64,000 nt of DNA from an uncultured bacterium (GCA_938031185.1 CALHGX010000021.1:1-64000); one strand, 5' to 3'; numbered from the stretch's first letter, positions 16,941 to 26,308 are shown. Made by a program: numbers and translations. Notes: generated by a model not told the origin, from the sequence alone.

Positions 16941-17567
16941 CTACCTCGAATACAATTCCACGACCAGCTGTTCGTTCACAAAGGGACCGATGTCGTCCCG
17001 TGACGGCACACGTAGAACGGCGCCGGTCAACGTTTCACGGTCGAACTGCAGCCATTTCGCCTTGTCGCGTTGCTGCGACACCTCCAGCGCCAATCGGGCG
17101 AACTCCTGACTCTGTTTCCGCGTCCGAACGGCGACTTGGTCCCCTGGGCGAAGGAGCATGGACGGCACATCGGCTCGACGCAGGTTGACCGTCACATGCC
17201 CATGTCGCACAAACTGCCGCGCCTCCCGCCGTGATCGTGACAACCCCATGCGGTACACAACGTTATCCAGCCGCAGCTCCAGCATCTGGAGCAGCATCTC
17301 GCCCGTCACCCCGCGTTTCCGCAATGCGCGCTTGAACAAATTGCGAAATGGCCCTTCCTGCATCCAGTAAGCTCGGCGCAGCCGCTGTTTTTCCCGAAGC
17401 TGCAAACCATAGTCGGTCTTTTTGCCGGGACGCTTGCCGTGCATACCCGGCACACCACGCCCGGTTTCGACGGGGCATTTCGCCATGCGGCAACGATCCC
17501 CCTTGAGAAAAAGCTTCATGCCTTCCCGGCGGCACAACCTGCACGCTGGTCCTGTATATCTCCCCAT
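16941..17567 (-). CDS. rpsD: 30S ribosomal protein S4 (zinc-binding form)
   Basis: A 208-aa S4. The N-terminus MGRYTGPACRLCRREG, followed by C residues in GDRCRMAKCP, keeps four cysteines, so this is the zinc-binding (C+) version. The S4 RNA-binding domain is seen in RLDNVVYRMGLSRSRREARQ, FVRHGHVTVN. S4 nucleates assembly of the 16S 5' domain and in Escherichia coli represses the alpha operon. It sits between rpsK and rpoA, the classical order. Confidence 0.97.
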   Translation of the reverse strand: MGRYTGPACRLCRREGMKLFLKGDRCRMAKCPVETGRGVPGMHGKRPGKKTDYGLQLREKQRLRRAYWMQEGPFRNLFKRALRKRGVTGEMLLQMLELRLDNVVYRMGLSRSRREARQFVRHGHVTVNLRRADVPSMLLRPGDQVAVRTRKQSQEFARLALEVSQQRDKAKWLQFDRETLTGAVLRVPSRDDIGPFVNEQLVVELYSR

Positions 17568-17602
17568 CCCTCTCTCCTCCTGGCGATTCTGACAAGATGT
17601 GT

Positions 17603-18094
17603 TTAGACGCGCCGCCGTTTTCGCGGCCGACAGCCATCATGCGGCATCGGGGTCACATCACGAATCATGGTAATGGTCAGACCCGCGGCCTGCAGCGCGC
17701 GAATGGCGGATTCCCGCCCGGCACCAGGTCCTTGCACGCGAACTTCCACCTCCTGCATTCCTCGCGCCACAGCCTGGCGGGCCGCCTCCTGCGCCACCAC
17801 GCTGGCCGCAAAGGCCGTGCTTCGCCGCGACCCCTTGAAGCCGGCGCGTCCGGCGGAACTCCAGCCCAATACCGCGCCTTTCGGGTCCGTAATCGTCACC
17901 ATCGTGTTATTGAACGTGGCGCGGACATGGGCCACTCCATACGGCACCGCCCGCCCCCCTCGGGGGCGCGCACCACCTCCTCGCGCAGCGCGCTCCGCCC
18001 CTTCCACGGTTTCCGGCCGTCGCTCGCCGGCAGGTGCCTCCTGTTCGGCAGGCCCTCCCCCTGTCTGTTCCGCCTTGTCCTTCTCTTCCGCCAT
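17603..18094 (-). CDS. rpsK: 30S ribosomal protein S11 with N-terminal extension
   Basis: A 163-aa S11. The conserved body starts near residue 53 ([20 protein letters not shown]) and ends with [18 protein letters not shown], the canonical S11 tail. Before it is a low-complexity Glu/Gly/Ala/Arg-rich extension of about 50 residues ([20 protein letters not shown]), whereas typical S11 starts within about 10-15 residues of the core. No internal ATG would give a normal-length protein, so the extension appears genuine. S11 lies in the platform of the small subunit and contacts the mRNA exit region. Confidence 0.95.
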   Translation of the reverse strand: MAEEKDKAEQTGGGPAEQEAPAGERRPETVEGAERAARGGGARPRGGRAVPYGVAHVRATFNNTMVTITDPKGAVLGWSSAGRAGFKGSRRSTAFAASVVAQEAARQAVARGMQEVEVRVQGPGAGRESAIRALQAAGLTITMIRDVTPMPHDGCRPRKRRRV

Positions 18095-18127
18095 ATCACT
18101 CGCCCTTCTGATTGGCCGCCGGCCTCA

Positions 18128-18538
18128 TCAACTCGCCGGCGTATCCTTCTTCATCGCCGTCCGCACTTCCTTGCTGCGAACCGCCCCGACCGTCCGCCGT
18201 GGCCCCTTCCGGGTGCGGGCGTTGGTGCTGGTGCGCTGCCCTCGCACGGGCAACCCGCGCTTATGCCGCACACCGCGGTAGCTTCCAATGCTGATCAGTC
18301 GCCGAATGTTCTGCGCCACCTCGCGCCGCAGATCGCCCTCTACTCGATACCCGGTCTGCAACACGTTGATGATGCGAGCCAACTCCTCGTCGCTGAGATC
18401 ATCGGCCCGCTTGCGTGGATCCACCTTGGCCTTGGAGGTCACTTCGCGCGCCACCGTCGGACCAATTCCGTAAATATAACGCAGGGCATATTCGATATGC
18501 TTCTTGCCGGGAATGTCCACCCCGAGAATTCTGGGCAT
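18128..18538 (-). CDS. rpsM: 30S ribosomal protein S13
   Basis: A 136-aa S13 with the N-terminal [20 protein letters not shown], the helix-two-turn-helix core and the C-terminal tail [27 protein letters not shown], which contacts tRNA. A further 20 residues ([20 protein letters not shown]) extend past the usual end. It forms bridges B1a/B1b with the large subunit. The gap to rpmJ is 12 bp and to rpsK 33 bp. Confidence 0.96.
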   Translation of the reverse strand: MPRILGVDIPGKKHIEYALRYIYGIGPTVAREVTSKAKVDPRKRADDLSDEELARIINVLQTGYRVEGDLRREVAQNIRRLISIGSYRGVRHKRGLPVRGQRTSTNARTRKGPRRTVGAVRSKEVRTAMKKDTPAS

Positions 18539-18550
18539 ACGCCACTCTCC

Positions 18551-18664
18551 TTATCCTTGCCGCTGCTTGTGGCGCGGATTCACACAGATAACCCGCACCA
18601 CCCTCTTGCGGCGCACAATACGGCACCGCTCGCAAAACCGCTTGATGGAACTCCGCACCTTCAC
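18551..18664 (-). CDS. rpmJ: 50S ribosomal protein L36
   Basis: A 37-aa protein too short for the ORF track: [20 protein letters not shown], then [17 protein letters not shown]. It starts at GTG 18664, with GGAGGAG 5 nt upstream, and ends at TAA 18551. The zinc ligands C11, C14, C27 and H32 are all present, so it is the C+ form. Its place between map and rpsM is canonical, except that infA, often found between map and rpmJ, is absent. Confidence 0.95.
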   Translation of the reverse strand: MKVRSSIKRFCERCRIVRRKRVVRVICVNPRHKQRQG

Positions 18665-18745
18665 GCTGCTCCTCCGCTCACAACAAAAGCTGTGTATTCT
18701 GCCACGCCCTTCATCACTTGTCCATATCTATCCGCCCCGCCGTTC

Positions 18746-19495
18746 TCATTCCGCACGGGTGAGAATCTCGGGGCCATCCGCCAGTATGGCCACGGTATGC
18801 TCAAAATGCGCCGACGGCATACCGTCCTCTGTTTTCACTGTCCACCCATCGGCCTGCACCACCACCGCACCGCGCCCCATGTTCACCATCGGCTCAATGG
18901 CCAGCGTCATTCCCGGCCGCAACCTCGGCCCGCATCCCGGAGGACCAAAATTCGGAATCTGCGGATCCTCGTGCATCGAACGCCCAACGCCATGCCCCAC
19001 GAATTCACGCACCACCGTGAAGCCCCCTTCTTCGACCGTCTGCTCGATTGCGTGCGATATGTCAGACAACCGCCCGCCAACCACCGCCTTTCGAATACCT
19101 TCCTCCAAGGCCCGCTGCGCCACCCGCACAAGGCGTATGCGTGCCGCCTCGGTCACGCCCACCATGAACGTTGCCGCTGTGTCGCCGACATACCCGTTCA
19201 GCACCACCCCCACATCAATGCTGACAATATCCCCTATCTCTATGCGCCGCACCCCAGGAATGCCATGCACCACCTCGTCATTGATCGAAATGCACACATG
19301 CCCCGGATAGCCCCGATAACCAAGAAACGCACTCCGCGCACCCGCCCGGGATATCCGACGCTCCGCCTCGGCATCCAGTTCCGCGGTGGTCATGCCGGGC
19401 GTCACCCGTGCGCCCAACTCGGCCAGCACCACCGCCGCCAAACGCCCGCTTTCCCGCATCCTGTCTATTTCTTCCGGCCGCTTGATGACAATCAT
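18746..19495 (-). CDS. map: Methionine aminopeptidase type I
   Basis: A 249-aa enzyme that removes the initiator methionine from nascent proteins. The pita-bread fold metal ligands are visible: Asp residues in SIDVGVVLNGYVGDTAATF, His in GHGVGRSMHEDPQIPNFG, Glu in LAIEPMVNMG and Glu in SAHFEHTVAI. No N-terminal zinc finger, so type Ia. Its start codon overlaps the adk stop by 4 bp (ATGA), indicating coupling. Placement after secY-adk is standard. Confidence 0.97.
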   Translation of the reverse strand: MIVIKRPEEIDRMRESGRLAAVVLAELGARVTPGMTTAELDAEAERRISRAGARSAFLGYRGYPGHVCISINDEVVHGIPGVRRIEIGDIVSIDVGVVLNGYVGDTAATFMVGVTEAARIRLVRVAQRALEEGIRKAVVGGRLSDISHAIEQTVEEGGFTVVREFVGHGVGRSMHEDPQIPNFGPPGCGPRLRPGMTLAIEPMVNMGRGAVVVQADGWTVKTEDGMPSAHFEHTVAILADGPEILTRAE

Positions 19496-20160
19496 GCCGC
19501 CGTCGCACCCATAATGCGGAGAATCTCCTCCACCGTATCTCCTCGCGGCCGGGAGGAGTCCACGCGGAAAAAAACACCCTGCTTCTCGTAGAAATCCATC
19601 AACTCGGCGGTTTGCTTTTCGAACACGTCCAAGCGGCGGCGGATGGTTTGTTCCTCATCATCTGGCCGCTGATAAAGACCTCCTCCGCACACATCGCATA
19701 CCCCGGGCGTCTTGGGAGGAATGTTCACCACATGGTAATTGGCGCCGCACTGCCGGCAGATGCGACGCCCCGTCAGGCGCGAAATCAGCAAAGCTTCGGG
19801 TGCATCCAGAAAGAACACCCAATTTACGCGGCTTCCGCGAGCCGCTAAACATTCATTCAACAACTCGGCCTGACGAACTGTTCGAGGAAAACCATCAAAC
19901 AGCACCAGCGTGCCGTGTTCGGTTGCGTCCAGGCGTTGGGCCACCATTTGGATGATGACGTCGTCCGGCACCAAAATCCCCTGCTTCATGAACGACTCCG
20001 CCCGGCACCCTACCGGACTGCCCTTCTTCACTTCCTCACGCAACATGTCGCCCGTCGACACATGGGTGCAGGCCGTGGATGTTTTGATCCCCTCCGCGAT
20101 CGTACCCTTTCCGGCGCCCGGCGCGCCAAGCAAAATGGCTGTCTTGAAACTGTGTACCAT
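19492..20160 (-). CDS. adk: Adenylate kinase
   Basis: A 222-aa enzyme interconverting ATP + AMP and 2 ADP. The start MVHSFKTAILLGAPGAGKGT is chosen because it places the P-loop (GAPGAGKGT) at the usual distance; the longer ORF reads into secY. STGDMLREEV forms the AMP site. The LID domain contains four cysteines, CRQCGANYHV...CDVCGGG, so it is the zinc-containing long form. It overlaps map by 4 bp and follows secY by 13 bp. Confidence 0.97.
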   Translation of the reverse strand: MVHSFKTAILLGAPGAGKGTIAEGIKTSTACTHVSTGDMLREEVKKGSPVGCRAESFMKQGILVPDDVIIQMVAQRLDATEHGTLVLFDGFPRTVRQAELLNECLAARGSRVNWVFFLDAPEALLISRLTGRRICRQCGANYHVVNIPPKTPGVCDVCGGGLYQRPDDEEQTIRRRLDVFEKQTAELMDFYEKQGVFFRVDSSRPRGDTVEEILRIMGATAA

Positions 20161-20173
20161 TGCCGCCGATCCT

Positions 20174-21523
20174 TCAGCGCCGTCCCCGTAAACGGCCCTT
20201 CGTAAGAAAACCGTCATAGTGCCGCATCAACAAGTGCGACTCCACCTGGCGCATGGTGTCCAGCATCACGCCCACCACAATGAGCAGACTGGTGCCTCCG
20301 AAGAATGAGGCCACAATCCACGGCACGCTAAACTGCCTCGCCAGTACTGTCGGTATCACGGCTATGACGGTGAGAAAAACCGCACCTGCCAGCGTAATGC
20401 GGGTCATCGTGCTGTCCAGAAACTCGGCCGTCGGTTTCCCCGGTCTGATGCCTGGAACGTAACCGCCGTATTTTTTCAAATCATCGGCGATTTGGACCGG
20501 ATTGAACTGTGTCGCCACCCAGAAATACGAGAAGAATAGAATCATCAAGCCGTACAGCGCCAGGTATAGCGACGTTTCCATCGTCATCGCATCCGCCAGC
20601 CGTTGGAAGAAGGGCGCCGGCAGACGCTTGAGCAGCATCGTCGGAAACATCAGGATGGATTGGGCAAAGATGATCGGCATCACACCCGAATAGTTGATGC
20701 GCAGCGGCATGTACGTCTGTTGCCCCCCGTACACCTTGCGCCCCACCACCCGTTTGGCGTACTGGATCGGTATCTTGCGCTGCCCCTGCGTCACGGCAAT
20801 GGTTCCGGCCACCACCAGAAACAGCATCACCAGCAGGAACACCAGATGAAAAACGGAGAACTGCCGGCTGCCGTCCTCCGCGGCGCGAAACATGGCGGCC
20901 ATGGTGAACACCGCACTCGGCAGCCGGCTTACAATGCCGACCGTGATGATCAACGAGATGCCGTTCCCGATCCCCCGCTCCGTGATCTGCTCGCCCAACC
21001 ACATGATGAACATCGTGCCCGCAGTCATCGTCAGCACCGTCATCAGACGGAATCCGATGCCGGGATGCAGCACCAGCATGCGGTTGATCCCCAGCGCCTG
21101 GGGATGCTCCAGCGTAACAGCCATCACATAGCCCTGAATCACGCATAGACCGACGGTCAGATAGCGGGTGTACTGTGTGATCTTCTGCCGGCCCGCATCG
21201 CCCTCCCGCGCCAGGCGCTCGAGCGCTGGAATGACCGCCGTGAGCAGCTGCAGGATGATCGAGGCGCTAATATAGGGCATGATGCCCAGTGCCCCGACCG
21301 CGCAATTGCTCAGCGCGCCCCCGCTGAACATGTCAATCAACCCGAGAAAGCCACCTCCCACCCGACTTTCGATGTCCGCAATCACCTGCTTGAGCGCCAC
21401 GGCATCCACGCCCGGCGCAGGAACATTCGCCACGATCCGGCAGATGAATATGAGCCCCATGGTGAACAGCACCCGGCCCCGCAGATCGGGGATTTTGAAT
21501 GTGTTGGCGAATGCAGATAACAT
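20174..21523 (-). CDS. secY: Preprotein translocase subunit SecY
   Basis: A 449-aa membrane protein with 10 hydrophobic segments forming the Sec channel. The N-terminus MLSAFANTFKIPDLRGRVLF is the normal SecY start; the longer ORF reads into rplO. The plug region GGFLGLIDMFSGGALSNCAV, the PYISASIILQLL segment and the cytosolic loop RKIPIQYAKRVVG are conserved. It works with the SecE encoded at 44.8 kb. The gap to rplO is 22 bp. Confidence 0.97.
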   Translation of the reverse strand: MLSAFANTFKIPDLRGRVLFTMGLIFICRIVANVPAPGVDAVALKQVIADIESRVGGGFLGLIDMFSGGALSNCAVGALGIMPYISASIILQLLTAVIPALERLAREGDAGRQKITQYTRYLTVGLCVIQGYVMAVTLEHPQALGINRMLVLHPGIGFRLMTVLTMTAGTMFIMWLGEQITERGIGNGISLIITVGIVSRLPSAVFTMAAMFRAAEDGSRQFSVFHLVFLLVMLFLVVAGTIAVTQGQRKIPIQYAKRVVGRKVYGGQQTYMPLRINYSGVMPIIFAQSILMFPTMLLKRLPAPFFQRLADAMTMETSLYLALYGLMILFFSYFWVATQFNPVQIADDLKKYGGYVPGIRPGKPTAEFLDSTMTRITLAGAVFLTVIAVIPTVLARQFSVPWIVASFFGGTSLLIVVGVMLDTMRQVESHLLMRHYDGFLTKGRLRGRR

Positions 21524-21545
21524 GGCGCCTAAATTCCTTGCCCGC

Positions 21546-22004
21546 TCACACCGCCCCGGTCGCCGCGGCGATTTCGCAAACCCCGCCGGCCGCTTCAATC
21601 TTTGCCTTGGCGCTCGCGCTAAACGCCGCGGCCTTCACCCGCAGCGGGTGGGCCAACGCTCCGTGCCCCAGCACCTTAACCGCCGCATCCCTTGCCCGAA
21701 GCAAACCGGCTTCACGCAACACCGCCACCGACACTTCGGCCCCCGCAGGAAACTTACCGAGATCGCCCACGTTGACCACCGCCATCGCCAGATGCCGCTC
21801 GTGATGAAACCCCCGCTTCGGCAGGCGGCGGGCCAGCCGCATTTGGCCTCCTTCAAAACCCGGTTTGTGTTTGTGACCCGACCGGGCGTACTGGCCTTTA
21901 TGCCCCCGCCCACAAGTCTTGCCCTTCCCGGAGGACATCCCACGCCCCACCCTCATGCGGGCTTTCCGGGCCCCCGGCCGAGATTGCAGTTCTTGCAGAT
22001 TCAT
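21546..22004 (-). CDS. rplO: 50S ribosomal protein L15
   Basis: A 152-aa L15: [57 protein letters not shown]. The glycine- and basic-rich N-terminal tail penetrates 23S rRNA. Its start overlaps the rpsE stop by 4 bp. No rpmD (L30) gene lies between rpsE and rplO, where it is found in many bacteria, so L30 is either elsewhere or missing. Confidence 0.97.
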   Translation of the reverse strand: MNLQELQSRPGARKARMRVGRGMSSGKGKTCGRGHKGQYARSGHKHKPGFEGGQMRLARRLPKRGFHHERHLAMAVVNVGDLGKFPAGAEVSVAVLREAGLLRARDAAVKVLGHGALAHPLRVKAAAFSASAKAKIEAAGGVCEIAAATGAV

Positions 22005-22564
22005 GCTTCCGCCGCCCCTTCCGACTCGTCCGCCGCCGAAGGCTTCACCGCCTTCGGCTGAATGTTGCGGGTCGCCAGTATGTCTTCCTTCGATCGCAAC
22101 TGCTGCAGCGCATCCAATGTGGCCTTGACCGCGTTCAACTTGTTGCTGCTGCCGAGGGACTTGGCCAACACATCGTGGATGCCCGACAGCTCCAACACCG
22201 CACGCACCCCGCTGCCAGCGATCACGCCCGTGCCCTGCGACGCCGGCTTGAGCAAAACCCGCCCGCCGTCACATTGCCCCGTCACCTCGTGCGGAATGGT
22301 CCGATCCTTCAGCGTCAGCTTGATCAGGGAACGCCGGGCGATTTCGCCGCCCTTGCGGATGGCATCGGCTACTTCGTTCGCCTTGCCGAATCCAAAACCA
22401 ACCATGCCATGCCGGTCGCCGACGACCACCACGGCGCTGAAACTGAACCGCCGCCCGCCCTTCACCACCTTGGCGCAGCGGTTCACAAAAACCACCCGCT
22501 CTTCCAAATCCGAAACACCCTCCGCGGGTTTGGCCCGCGGCTCTGCTCGTCTTTCACTGCTCAC
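22001..22564 (-). CDS. rpsE: 30S ribosomal protein S5
   Basis: A 187-aa S5. It has the double-stranded-RNA-binding segment [40 protein letters not shown] and the C-terminal domain with [19 protein letters not shown]. The N-terminal 22 residues and C-terminal tail ([11 protein letters not shown]) are slightly longer than the minimal family. S5 supports decoding accuracy near the mRNA entry channel. It overlaps rplO by 4 bp. Confidence 0.97.
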   Translation of the reverse strand: MSSERRAEPRAKPAEGVSDLEERVVFVNRCAKVVKGGRRFSFSAVVVVGDRHGMVGFGFGKANEVADAIRKGGEIARRSLIKLTLKDRTIPHEVTGQCDGGRVLLKPASQGTGVIAGSGVRAVLELSGIHDVLAKSLGSSNKLNAVKATLDALQQLRSKEDILATRNIQPKAVKPSAADESEGAAEA

Positions 22565-22585
22565 AGCATGGCTCCTTGAGGCCCC

Positions 22586-22936
22586 TTACATCGCGATGCC
22601 GGCGGCCCGAACGGCCTCGGCCACAGCCTTCACGCGGCCATGGTATTTGAACCCGCCCCGGTCGAACACACACGCCGAAATACCTTTCTCCCGCGCCATC
22701 TCGCCCAGCCTGCGTCCCAAGGCCGTCGCCCCGTCCACATTCTTCTGCCCCGTTTCCGACCCGCTTGTGGAAAGCGCCACCAGCGTCAACCCGCCCTCAT
22801 CGTTCACAAACTGGGCGTGAATGTGCCGATTCGAAACCATCACGCAGAGTCGGGGCCGCTCCGCCGTTCCCATTACCTTGCGTCTGATCCGCACATGGCG
22901 TCGTTCCCGACGCGCCTTCTTTTCTTCCCTTTTCAT
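22586..22936 (-). CDS. rplR: 50S ribosomal protein L18
   Basis: A 116-aa L18 with RRERRHVRIRRKVMGTAERP, RLCVMVSNRHIHAQFVND, and the C-terminal CVFDRGGFKYHGRVKAVAEA, REAGI-type ending. It binds 5S rRNA with L5. It begins 2 bp after the rplF stop, and rpsE follows after 21 bp. Confidence 0.96.
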   Translation of the reverse strand: MKREEKKARRERRHVRIRRKVMGTAERPRLCVMVSNRHIHAQFVNDEGGLTLVALSTSGSETGQKNVDGATALGRRLGEMAREKGISACVFDRGGFKYHGRVKAVAEAVRAAGIAM

Positions 22937-22938
22937 GC

Positions 22939-23472
22939 CTATGCCACCGTCTTACCGGCCTTGCGCCGCACATGCTCGCCCTTGTATCGCACACCCTTGC
23001 CCTTGTATGGCTCCGGCGGGTAGAAGGACCGTATACGGGCTGCCACATCGCCCACCAGCTGCTTGTCGGCCCCGCTGACCACAATCACGCCCTCGCGCAA
23101 CTGCAGGCTGATGCCCGCAGGCGCCTCGTACTGAACCGGCGAAGCGAAGCCCAGCGAGAGCGAGAGCTTGCTGCCTTGCACCGCAGCGCGAAACCCCACC
23201 CCCTGCAACTCGAGCTCGCGGGAAAAACCCGCTGTGACGCCGGCCACCATACCCGCGGCCAGACTCCGGGCCAACCCGCAAAAAGCCCGGGCGCGATCCG
23301 AGGGCTCCTCCACGCTGAAATGAACGGCGCCATCCCGGAGCTCCGCCCTGACCCCCGGCGGCAGCCTCCTTGTCAATGCGCCTTTCGGCCCCCTGATGGT
23401 CAGGCCGGCGTCGTTCAAAACGACCTCCACTCCTGACGGTATGGGCACCGGTTTCCTTCCAATCCTCGACAT
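22939..23472 (-). CDS. rplF: 50S ribosomal protein L6
   Basis: A 177-aa L6 with two related domains. MSRIGRKPVPIPSGVEVVLN opens the first, LQGVGFRAAVQGSKLSLSLG lies mid-protein, and the C-terminal PEPYKGKGVRYKGEHVRRKA is the conserved L6 tail. It sits at the base of the stalk near the sarcin-ricin loop, where elongation factors dock. Standard position between rpsH and rplR. Confidence 0.97.
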   Translation of the reverse strand: MSRIGRKPVPIPSGVEVVLNDAGLTIRGPKGALTRRLPPGVRAELRDGAVHFSVEEPSDRARAFCGLARSLAAGMVAGVTAGFSRELELQGVGFRAAVQGSKLSLSLGFASPVQYEAPAGISLQLREGVIVVSGADKQLVGDVAARIRSFYPPEPYKGKGVRYKGEHVRRKAGKTVA

Positions 23473-23506
23473 GATGCTCTCGCTCCCCGCGCCCGCGCGC
23501 TTTCGT

Positions 23507-23905
23507 TCACCACACCTGACAAAGAACCTCTCCGCCTACCCGGCGGCGGCGTGCCTCACGATCCGTCATCACCCCGGCAGACGTGCTCACAATCGTCACA
23601 CCCAGGCCGCCCAGCACACGAGGGAGTTTTGCGACTCCTGCATAGCGGCGGAAACCAGGACTGCTGACGCGCTTCAGCCCTTTCATTGCCGGTTCGCGAT
23701 CGCCTCCGTATTTCAAATAAACCCGCAATGTCTTGCGGCCGCCCTCGCCCTCCACCACCACGTCCCGCACATACCCCTCCCGCGTCAAAATGCGCGCCAC
23801 TTCAGCCTTCAACTGCGAATGCGGCACTTCGGCCACTTCATGGCCCGCAGCATAGGCATTGCGAATGCGGTTCAACATGTCCGCGATGGGATCCGTCACA
23901 CTCAT
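23507..23905 (-). CDS. rpsH: 30S ribosomal protein S8
   Basis: A 132-aa S8: MSVTDPIADMLNRIRNAYAA, then YLKYGGDREPAMKGLKRVSS and the C-terminal GLGVTIVSTSAGVMTDREAR RRRVGGEVLCQVW, all family signatures. S8 binds the central domain of 16S rRNA and in Escherichia coli represses the spc operon. It follows rpsN by 13 bp. Confidence 0.97.
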   Translation of the reverse strand: MSVTDPIADMLNRIRNAYAAGHEVAEVPHSQLKAEVARILTREGYVRDVVVEGEGGRKTLRVYLKYGGDREPAMKGLKRVSSPGFRRYAGVAKLPRVLGGLGVTIVSTSAGVMTDREARRRRVGGEVLCQVW

Positions 23906-23918
23906 GATTGCCTCTCCG

Positions 23919-24104
23919 TCACCAACTGGCTTTCACCACGCCCGGTATCGCGCCCGTCAACGCCATCTCCCTGAAACAAATCCGGCACAGATGAAAACGG
24001 CGCATAAACGCGTGCCGCCGGCCGCATCGCTTGCACCGATGATACCCGCGTGTGCTGAATTTCGGCGGGCGATTGGCTTCCGCTATCTGCGATTTCTTGG
24101 CCAC
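23919..24104 (-). CDS. rpsN: 30S ribosomal protein S14, zinc type
   Basis: A 61-aa S14 type Z, exactly the usual length. It starts at GTG 24104, with AGGAGGA 9 nt upstream, instead of the longer ORF start, and reads (M)[19 protein letters not shown]. Zinc ligands are CKRC and CRIC. The C-terminus [10 protein letters not shown] is the S14 signature. S14 is in the head of the small subunit. It lies between rplE and rpsH as expected. Confidence 0.96.
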   Translation of the reverse strand: MAKKSQIAEANRPPKFSTRGYHRCKRCGRRHAFMRRFHLCRICFREMALTGAIPGVVKASW

Positions 24105-24129
24105 CTTAAGTTGTCCTCCTGCCCCTTCG

Positions 24130-24675
24130 TCAACGCGCACTCTTCGCCAACGGCAAACCGAGCCAGCTCAGCAACTCCCGCGCATCCTCATCGCGCCGCG
24201 CCGACGTCACCAGCGTCACGTTCATGCCTTGGGCCCGTTTGATCGAGTCGGGATCAATCTCCGGAAAAACCGTCTGCTCCTGCAGGCCAAACGAGTAGCT
24301 GCCTCGGCCGTCGAATCCCCCGGCCGGCAACCCACGGAAGTCGCGGATACGGGGCAATGCGGCATGAATCAGCCGCTCCAGAAAATCATACATCCGGTCA
24401 CCACGTAGCGTCACCCGCGCACCCACCGGCATGCCCTTCCGCAGCTTGAAATTCGAGATACTCTTGCGCGAGCGCGTCACCACCGGTTTCTGCCCGGACA
24501 GGCGCGCCAGATCGTCCACCAGCGCCTTGATCGTATCTTTGTCCAACGAGGAGTTGAAGCCCATGTTGATGGCAATCTTCAACAGCTTCGGAACCTGCAT
24601 TCGATTGGGCAGCCCCAGTTTCTCCTGCAGAGCCGCCACGCCTTCGGCTTTCCACTTGTTCTTCAATTCCGCCAT
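24130..24675 (-). CDS. rplE: 50S ribosomal protein L5
   Basis: A 181-aa L5 with [60 protein letters not shown] and the C-terminal [20 protein letters not shown], all conserved. L5 binds 5S rRNA and contacts P-site tRNA and S13. Gaps are 11 bp to rplX and 25 bp to rpsN. Confidence 0.97.
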   Translation of the reverse strand: MAELKNKWKAEGVAALQEKLGLPNRMQVPKLLKIAINMGFNSSLDKDTIKALVDDLARLSGQKPVVTRSRKSISNFKLRKGMPVGARVTLRGDRMYDFLERLIHAALPRIRDFRGLPAGGFDGRGSYSFGLQEQTVFPEIDPDSIKRAQGMNVTLVTSARRDEDARELLSWLGLPLAKSAR

Positions 24676-24686
24676 AATCCGGTTCC

Positions 24687-25004
24687 TTACGCGTCAAACG
24701 CATGCCCGCAACGTTTGCATTGCCGCACTTTCTTCCCACCGTCCGTCACGCGCCGCGTGCGCACACCGCGTTTGCACTCCGGACAGTACAACATCAGATT
24801 CGATACGGCCATCGGTGCCTCTTTCCGCACCATTCCCCCTTTGGGGTTCTCCTGCGACTTCCGCAGATGCTTCGTCACAAGATTCAGGCCTTCCACGATG
24901 GCCCGGCCACGCGCGGGTTCGATGTGCAGCACTTTGCCCGTCTTGTCGGCGCCGGCGTCCCGGCCGCGAATGGGCGTCACAATGTCGTTTCGCCGGATGT
25001 TCAT
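24687..25004 (-). CDS. rplX: 50S ribosomal protein L24
   Basis: A 105-aa L24. The KOW motif is in VTPIRGRDAGADKTGKVLHI, followed by RAIVEGLNLVTKHLRKSQEN PKGG. The C-terminal extension carries a four-cysteine zinc ribbon, CPEC...CKRCGHAF. L24 is an assembly initiator protein near the tunnel exit. It lies between rplN and rplE. Confidence 0.96.
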   Translation of the reverse strand: MNIRRNDIVTPIRGRDAGADKTGKVLHIEPARGRAIVEGLNLVTKHLRKSQENPKGGMVRKEAPMAVSNLMLYCPECKRGVRTRRVTDGGKKVRQCKRCGHAFDA

Positions 25005-25014
25005 GCTTCGCTCC

Positions 25015-25380
25015 TCACACCACTTCCGGCGCCAGAGAAATGATCTTCATGTAGTTCTTTTCTCGCAATTCGCGGGCGACCGGACCGAAAATCCGCGTAC
25101 CAAGGGGGTTGAGCTTCTCATCCACCAACACCGCCGCGTTCTCGTCGAAACGCAGCCAACTTCCGTCCGCGCGGCGAATCGGCTGGGCCGTCCGGACGAT
25201 AATGGCAAAACACACCTGCCCCTTTTTCACCAATCCCGCCGGTTGCGCCTCCTTCACGGACACCCGTATCACGTCGCCGATGTGCGCGTACCGCTTCCGC
25301 TGGCCGAGAATGCGGAAGCAGCAAACCCGCCGCGCGCCGGTGTTGTCCGCCACCTCCAGATTCGTCATCTCTTGAATCAT
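25015..25380 (-). CDS. rplN: 50S ribosomal protein L14
   Basis: A 121-aa L14, the normal length: [40 protein letters not shown], and [29 protein letters not shown]. It is a core beta-barrel protein of the 50S that contacts the 30S at bridges B5/B8 and is the usual docking site of RsfS. It overlaps the rpsQ stop by 4 bp. Confidence 0.97.
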   Translation of the reverse strand: MIQEMTNLEVADNTGARRVCCFRILGQRKRYAHIGDVIRVSVKEAQPAGLVKKGQVCFAIIVRTAQPIRRADGSWLRFDENAAVLVDEKLNPLGTRIFGPVARELREKNYMKIISLAPEVV

Positions 25381-25667
25381 ACCGCCTCACCCGCTCCCTG
25401 TGCCCTGGCCTTCTCCAGCACTTCCACCAACCTCCAGCGCTTCAGACGACTCAACGGCCTGGTTTCAACAATCCGAACCTTGTCCCCCACCGCCGCCTCG
25501 TCCTTTTCGTCATGGGCGTAGTACCGGCGGTGATAACGGACCTCCTTGCCGTACAACGGATGGCGCTCCTTGCGCTCCACACGCACCACAATGGTCTTGG
25601 CCATCGCGTCGCTCACGACGACTCCCACCCGCTCCTTGCGCATTCCGCGTGCTCGCGTATCGGTCAT
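25377..25667 (-). CDS. rpsQ: 30S ribosomal protein S17
   Basis: A 96-aa S17 with an OB fold: [70 protein letters not shown]. The C-terminal 12 residues ([11 protein letters not shown]) are a short tail. It overlaps rpmC by 4 bp (ATGA) and rplN by 4 bp. A primary assembly protein of the 16S 5' domain. Confidence 0.96.
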   Translation of the reverse strand: MTDTRARGMRKERVGVVVSDAMAKTIVVRVERKERHPLYGKEVRYHRRYYAHDEKDEAAVGDKVRIVETRPLSRLKRWRLVEVLEKARAQGAGEAV

Positions 25668-25864
25668 GCTTTCTCCCCGCCCGTCCGCTCTCTCATGATG
25701 GTCAAGGCCCGGGCAATATCGCGCCGCAACAGCCGGAGACGCGACGGCTGCTCCACCTGCCCGGCGGGCCTTCGTATTCTCAAGTGGTTCAGCTCCCGGC
25801 GCCAGTCCGCCTCCCGCTGCGCCAACTCTTCATTCGTTAGTTCGCGAAGTTTCGCCGCCTTCAT
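25664..25864 (-). CDS. rpmC: 50S ribosomal protein L29
   Basis: A 66-aa L29, two antiparallel helices: [40 protein letters not shown], then [16 protein letters not shown]. It sits at the tunnel exit and in other bacteria forms part of the docking site for trigger factor and SRP together with L23. It lies 30 bp after rplP and overlaps rpsQ. Confidence 0.95.
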   Translation of the reverse strand: MKAAKLRELTNEELAQREADWRRELNHLRIRRPAGQVEQPSRLRLLRRDIARALTIMRERTGGEKA

Positions 25865-25894
25865 GGCTTGCTCCGGGCGCCCGCCCGGCCTCCT

Positions 25895-26308
25895 TTACCA
25901 CTGCCGTTTGACAAACATCGTTCGGATCGGCAGCTTGGCCGCCGCCAGACGCAAAGACTCCCTGGCCAGCGCTTCCGGAATGCCGCCCACTTCAAACAAC
26001 ATCATGCCCGGTCGCACCACGGTCACCCAGTACTCGGGCGCCCCCTTTCCTTTTCCCATTCTCGTTTCAAGGGGCTTCTTGCTCACCGGTTTGCTCGGAA
26101 ACACCCGAACCCATACCTTTCCGCGTCGTTTCATGTGCCGGTTCATGGCCACGCGGCACGCTTCCATCTGCGTCGCCTTGATCCATCCTCGATCCAGCGC
26201 CTTCAGTCCATACTCCCCAAATGAAATATCCTTCCCGGACTGGGCCACACCTCGGAAGCTACCGCGCTGCACCTTGCGGTACTTCACGCGCTTAGGCATA
26301 AGCGGCAT
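25895..26308 (-). CDS. rplP: 50S ribosomal protein L16
   Basis: A 137-aa L16: [81 protein letters not shown]16 organises the A-site region of the 50S. An arginine in the conserved MGKGKG loop is hydroxylated in some bacteria. It overlaps the end of rpsC by 17 bp, and the conserved MPKR start may be internal (codon 4). Confidence 0.97.
   Translation of the reverse strand: MPLMPKRVKYRKVQRGSFRGVAQSGKDISFGEYGLKALDRGWIKATQMEACRVAMNRHMKRRGKVWVRVFPSKPVSKKPLETRMGKGKGAPEYWVTVVRPGMMLFEVGGIPEALARESLRLAAAKLPIRTMFVKRQW

Noticed and set aside
17597-19591. 664-aa plus-strand ORF opposite rpsK-rpsM-map
   Set aside because: It spans several real minus-strand genes and has His/Arg/Pro-rich composition typical of antisense frames.
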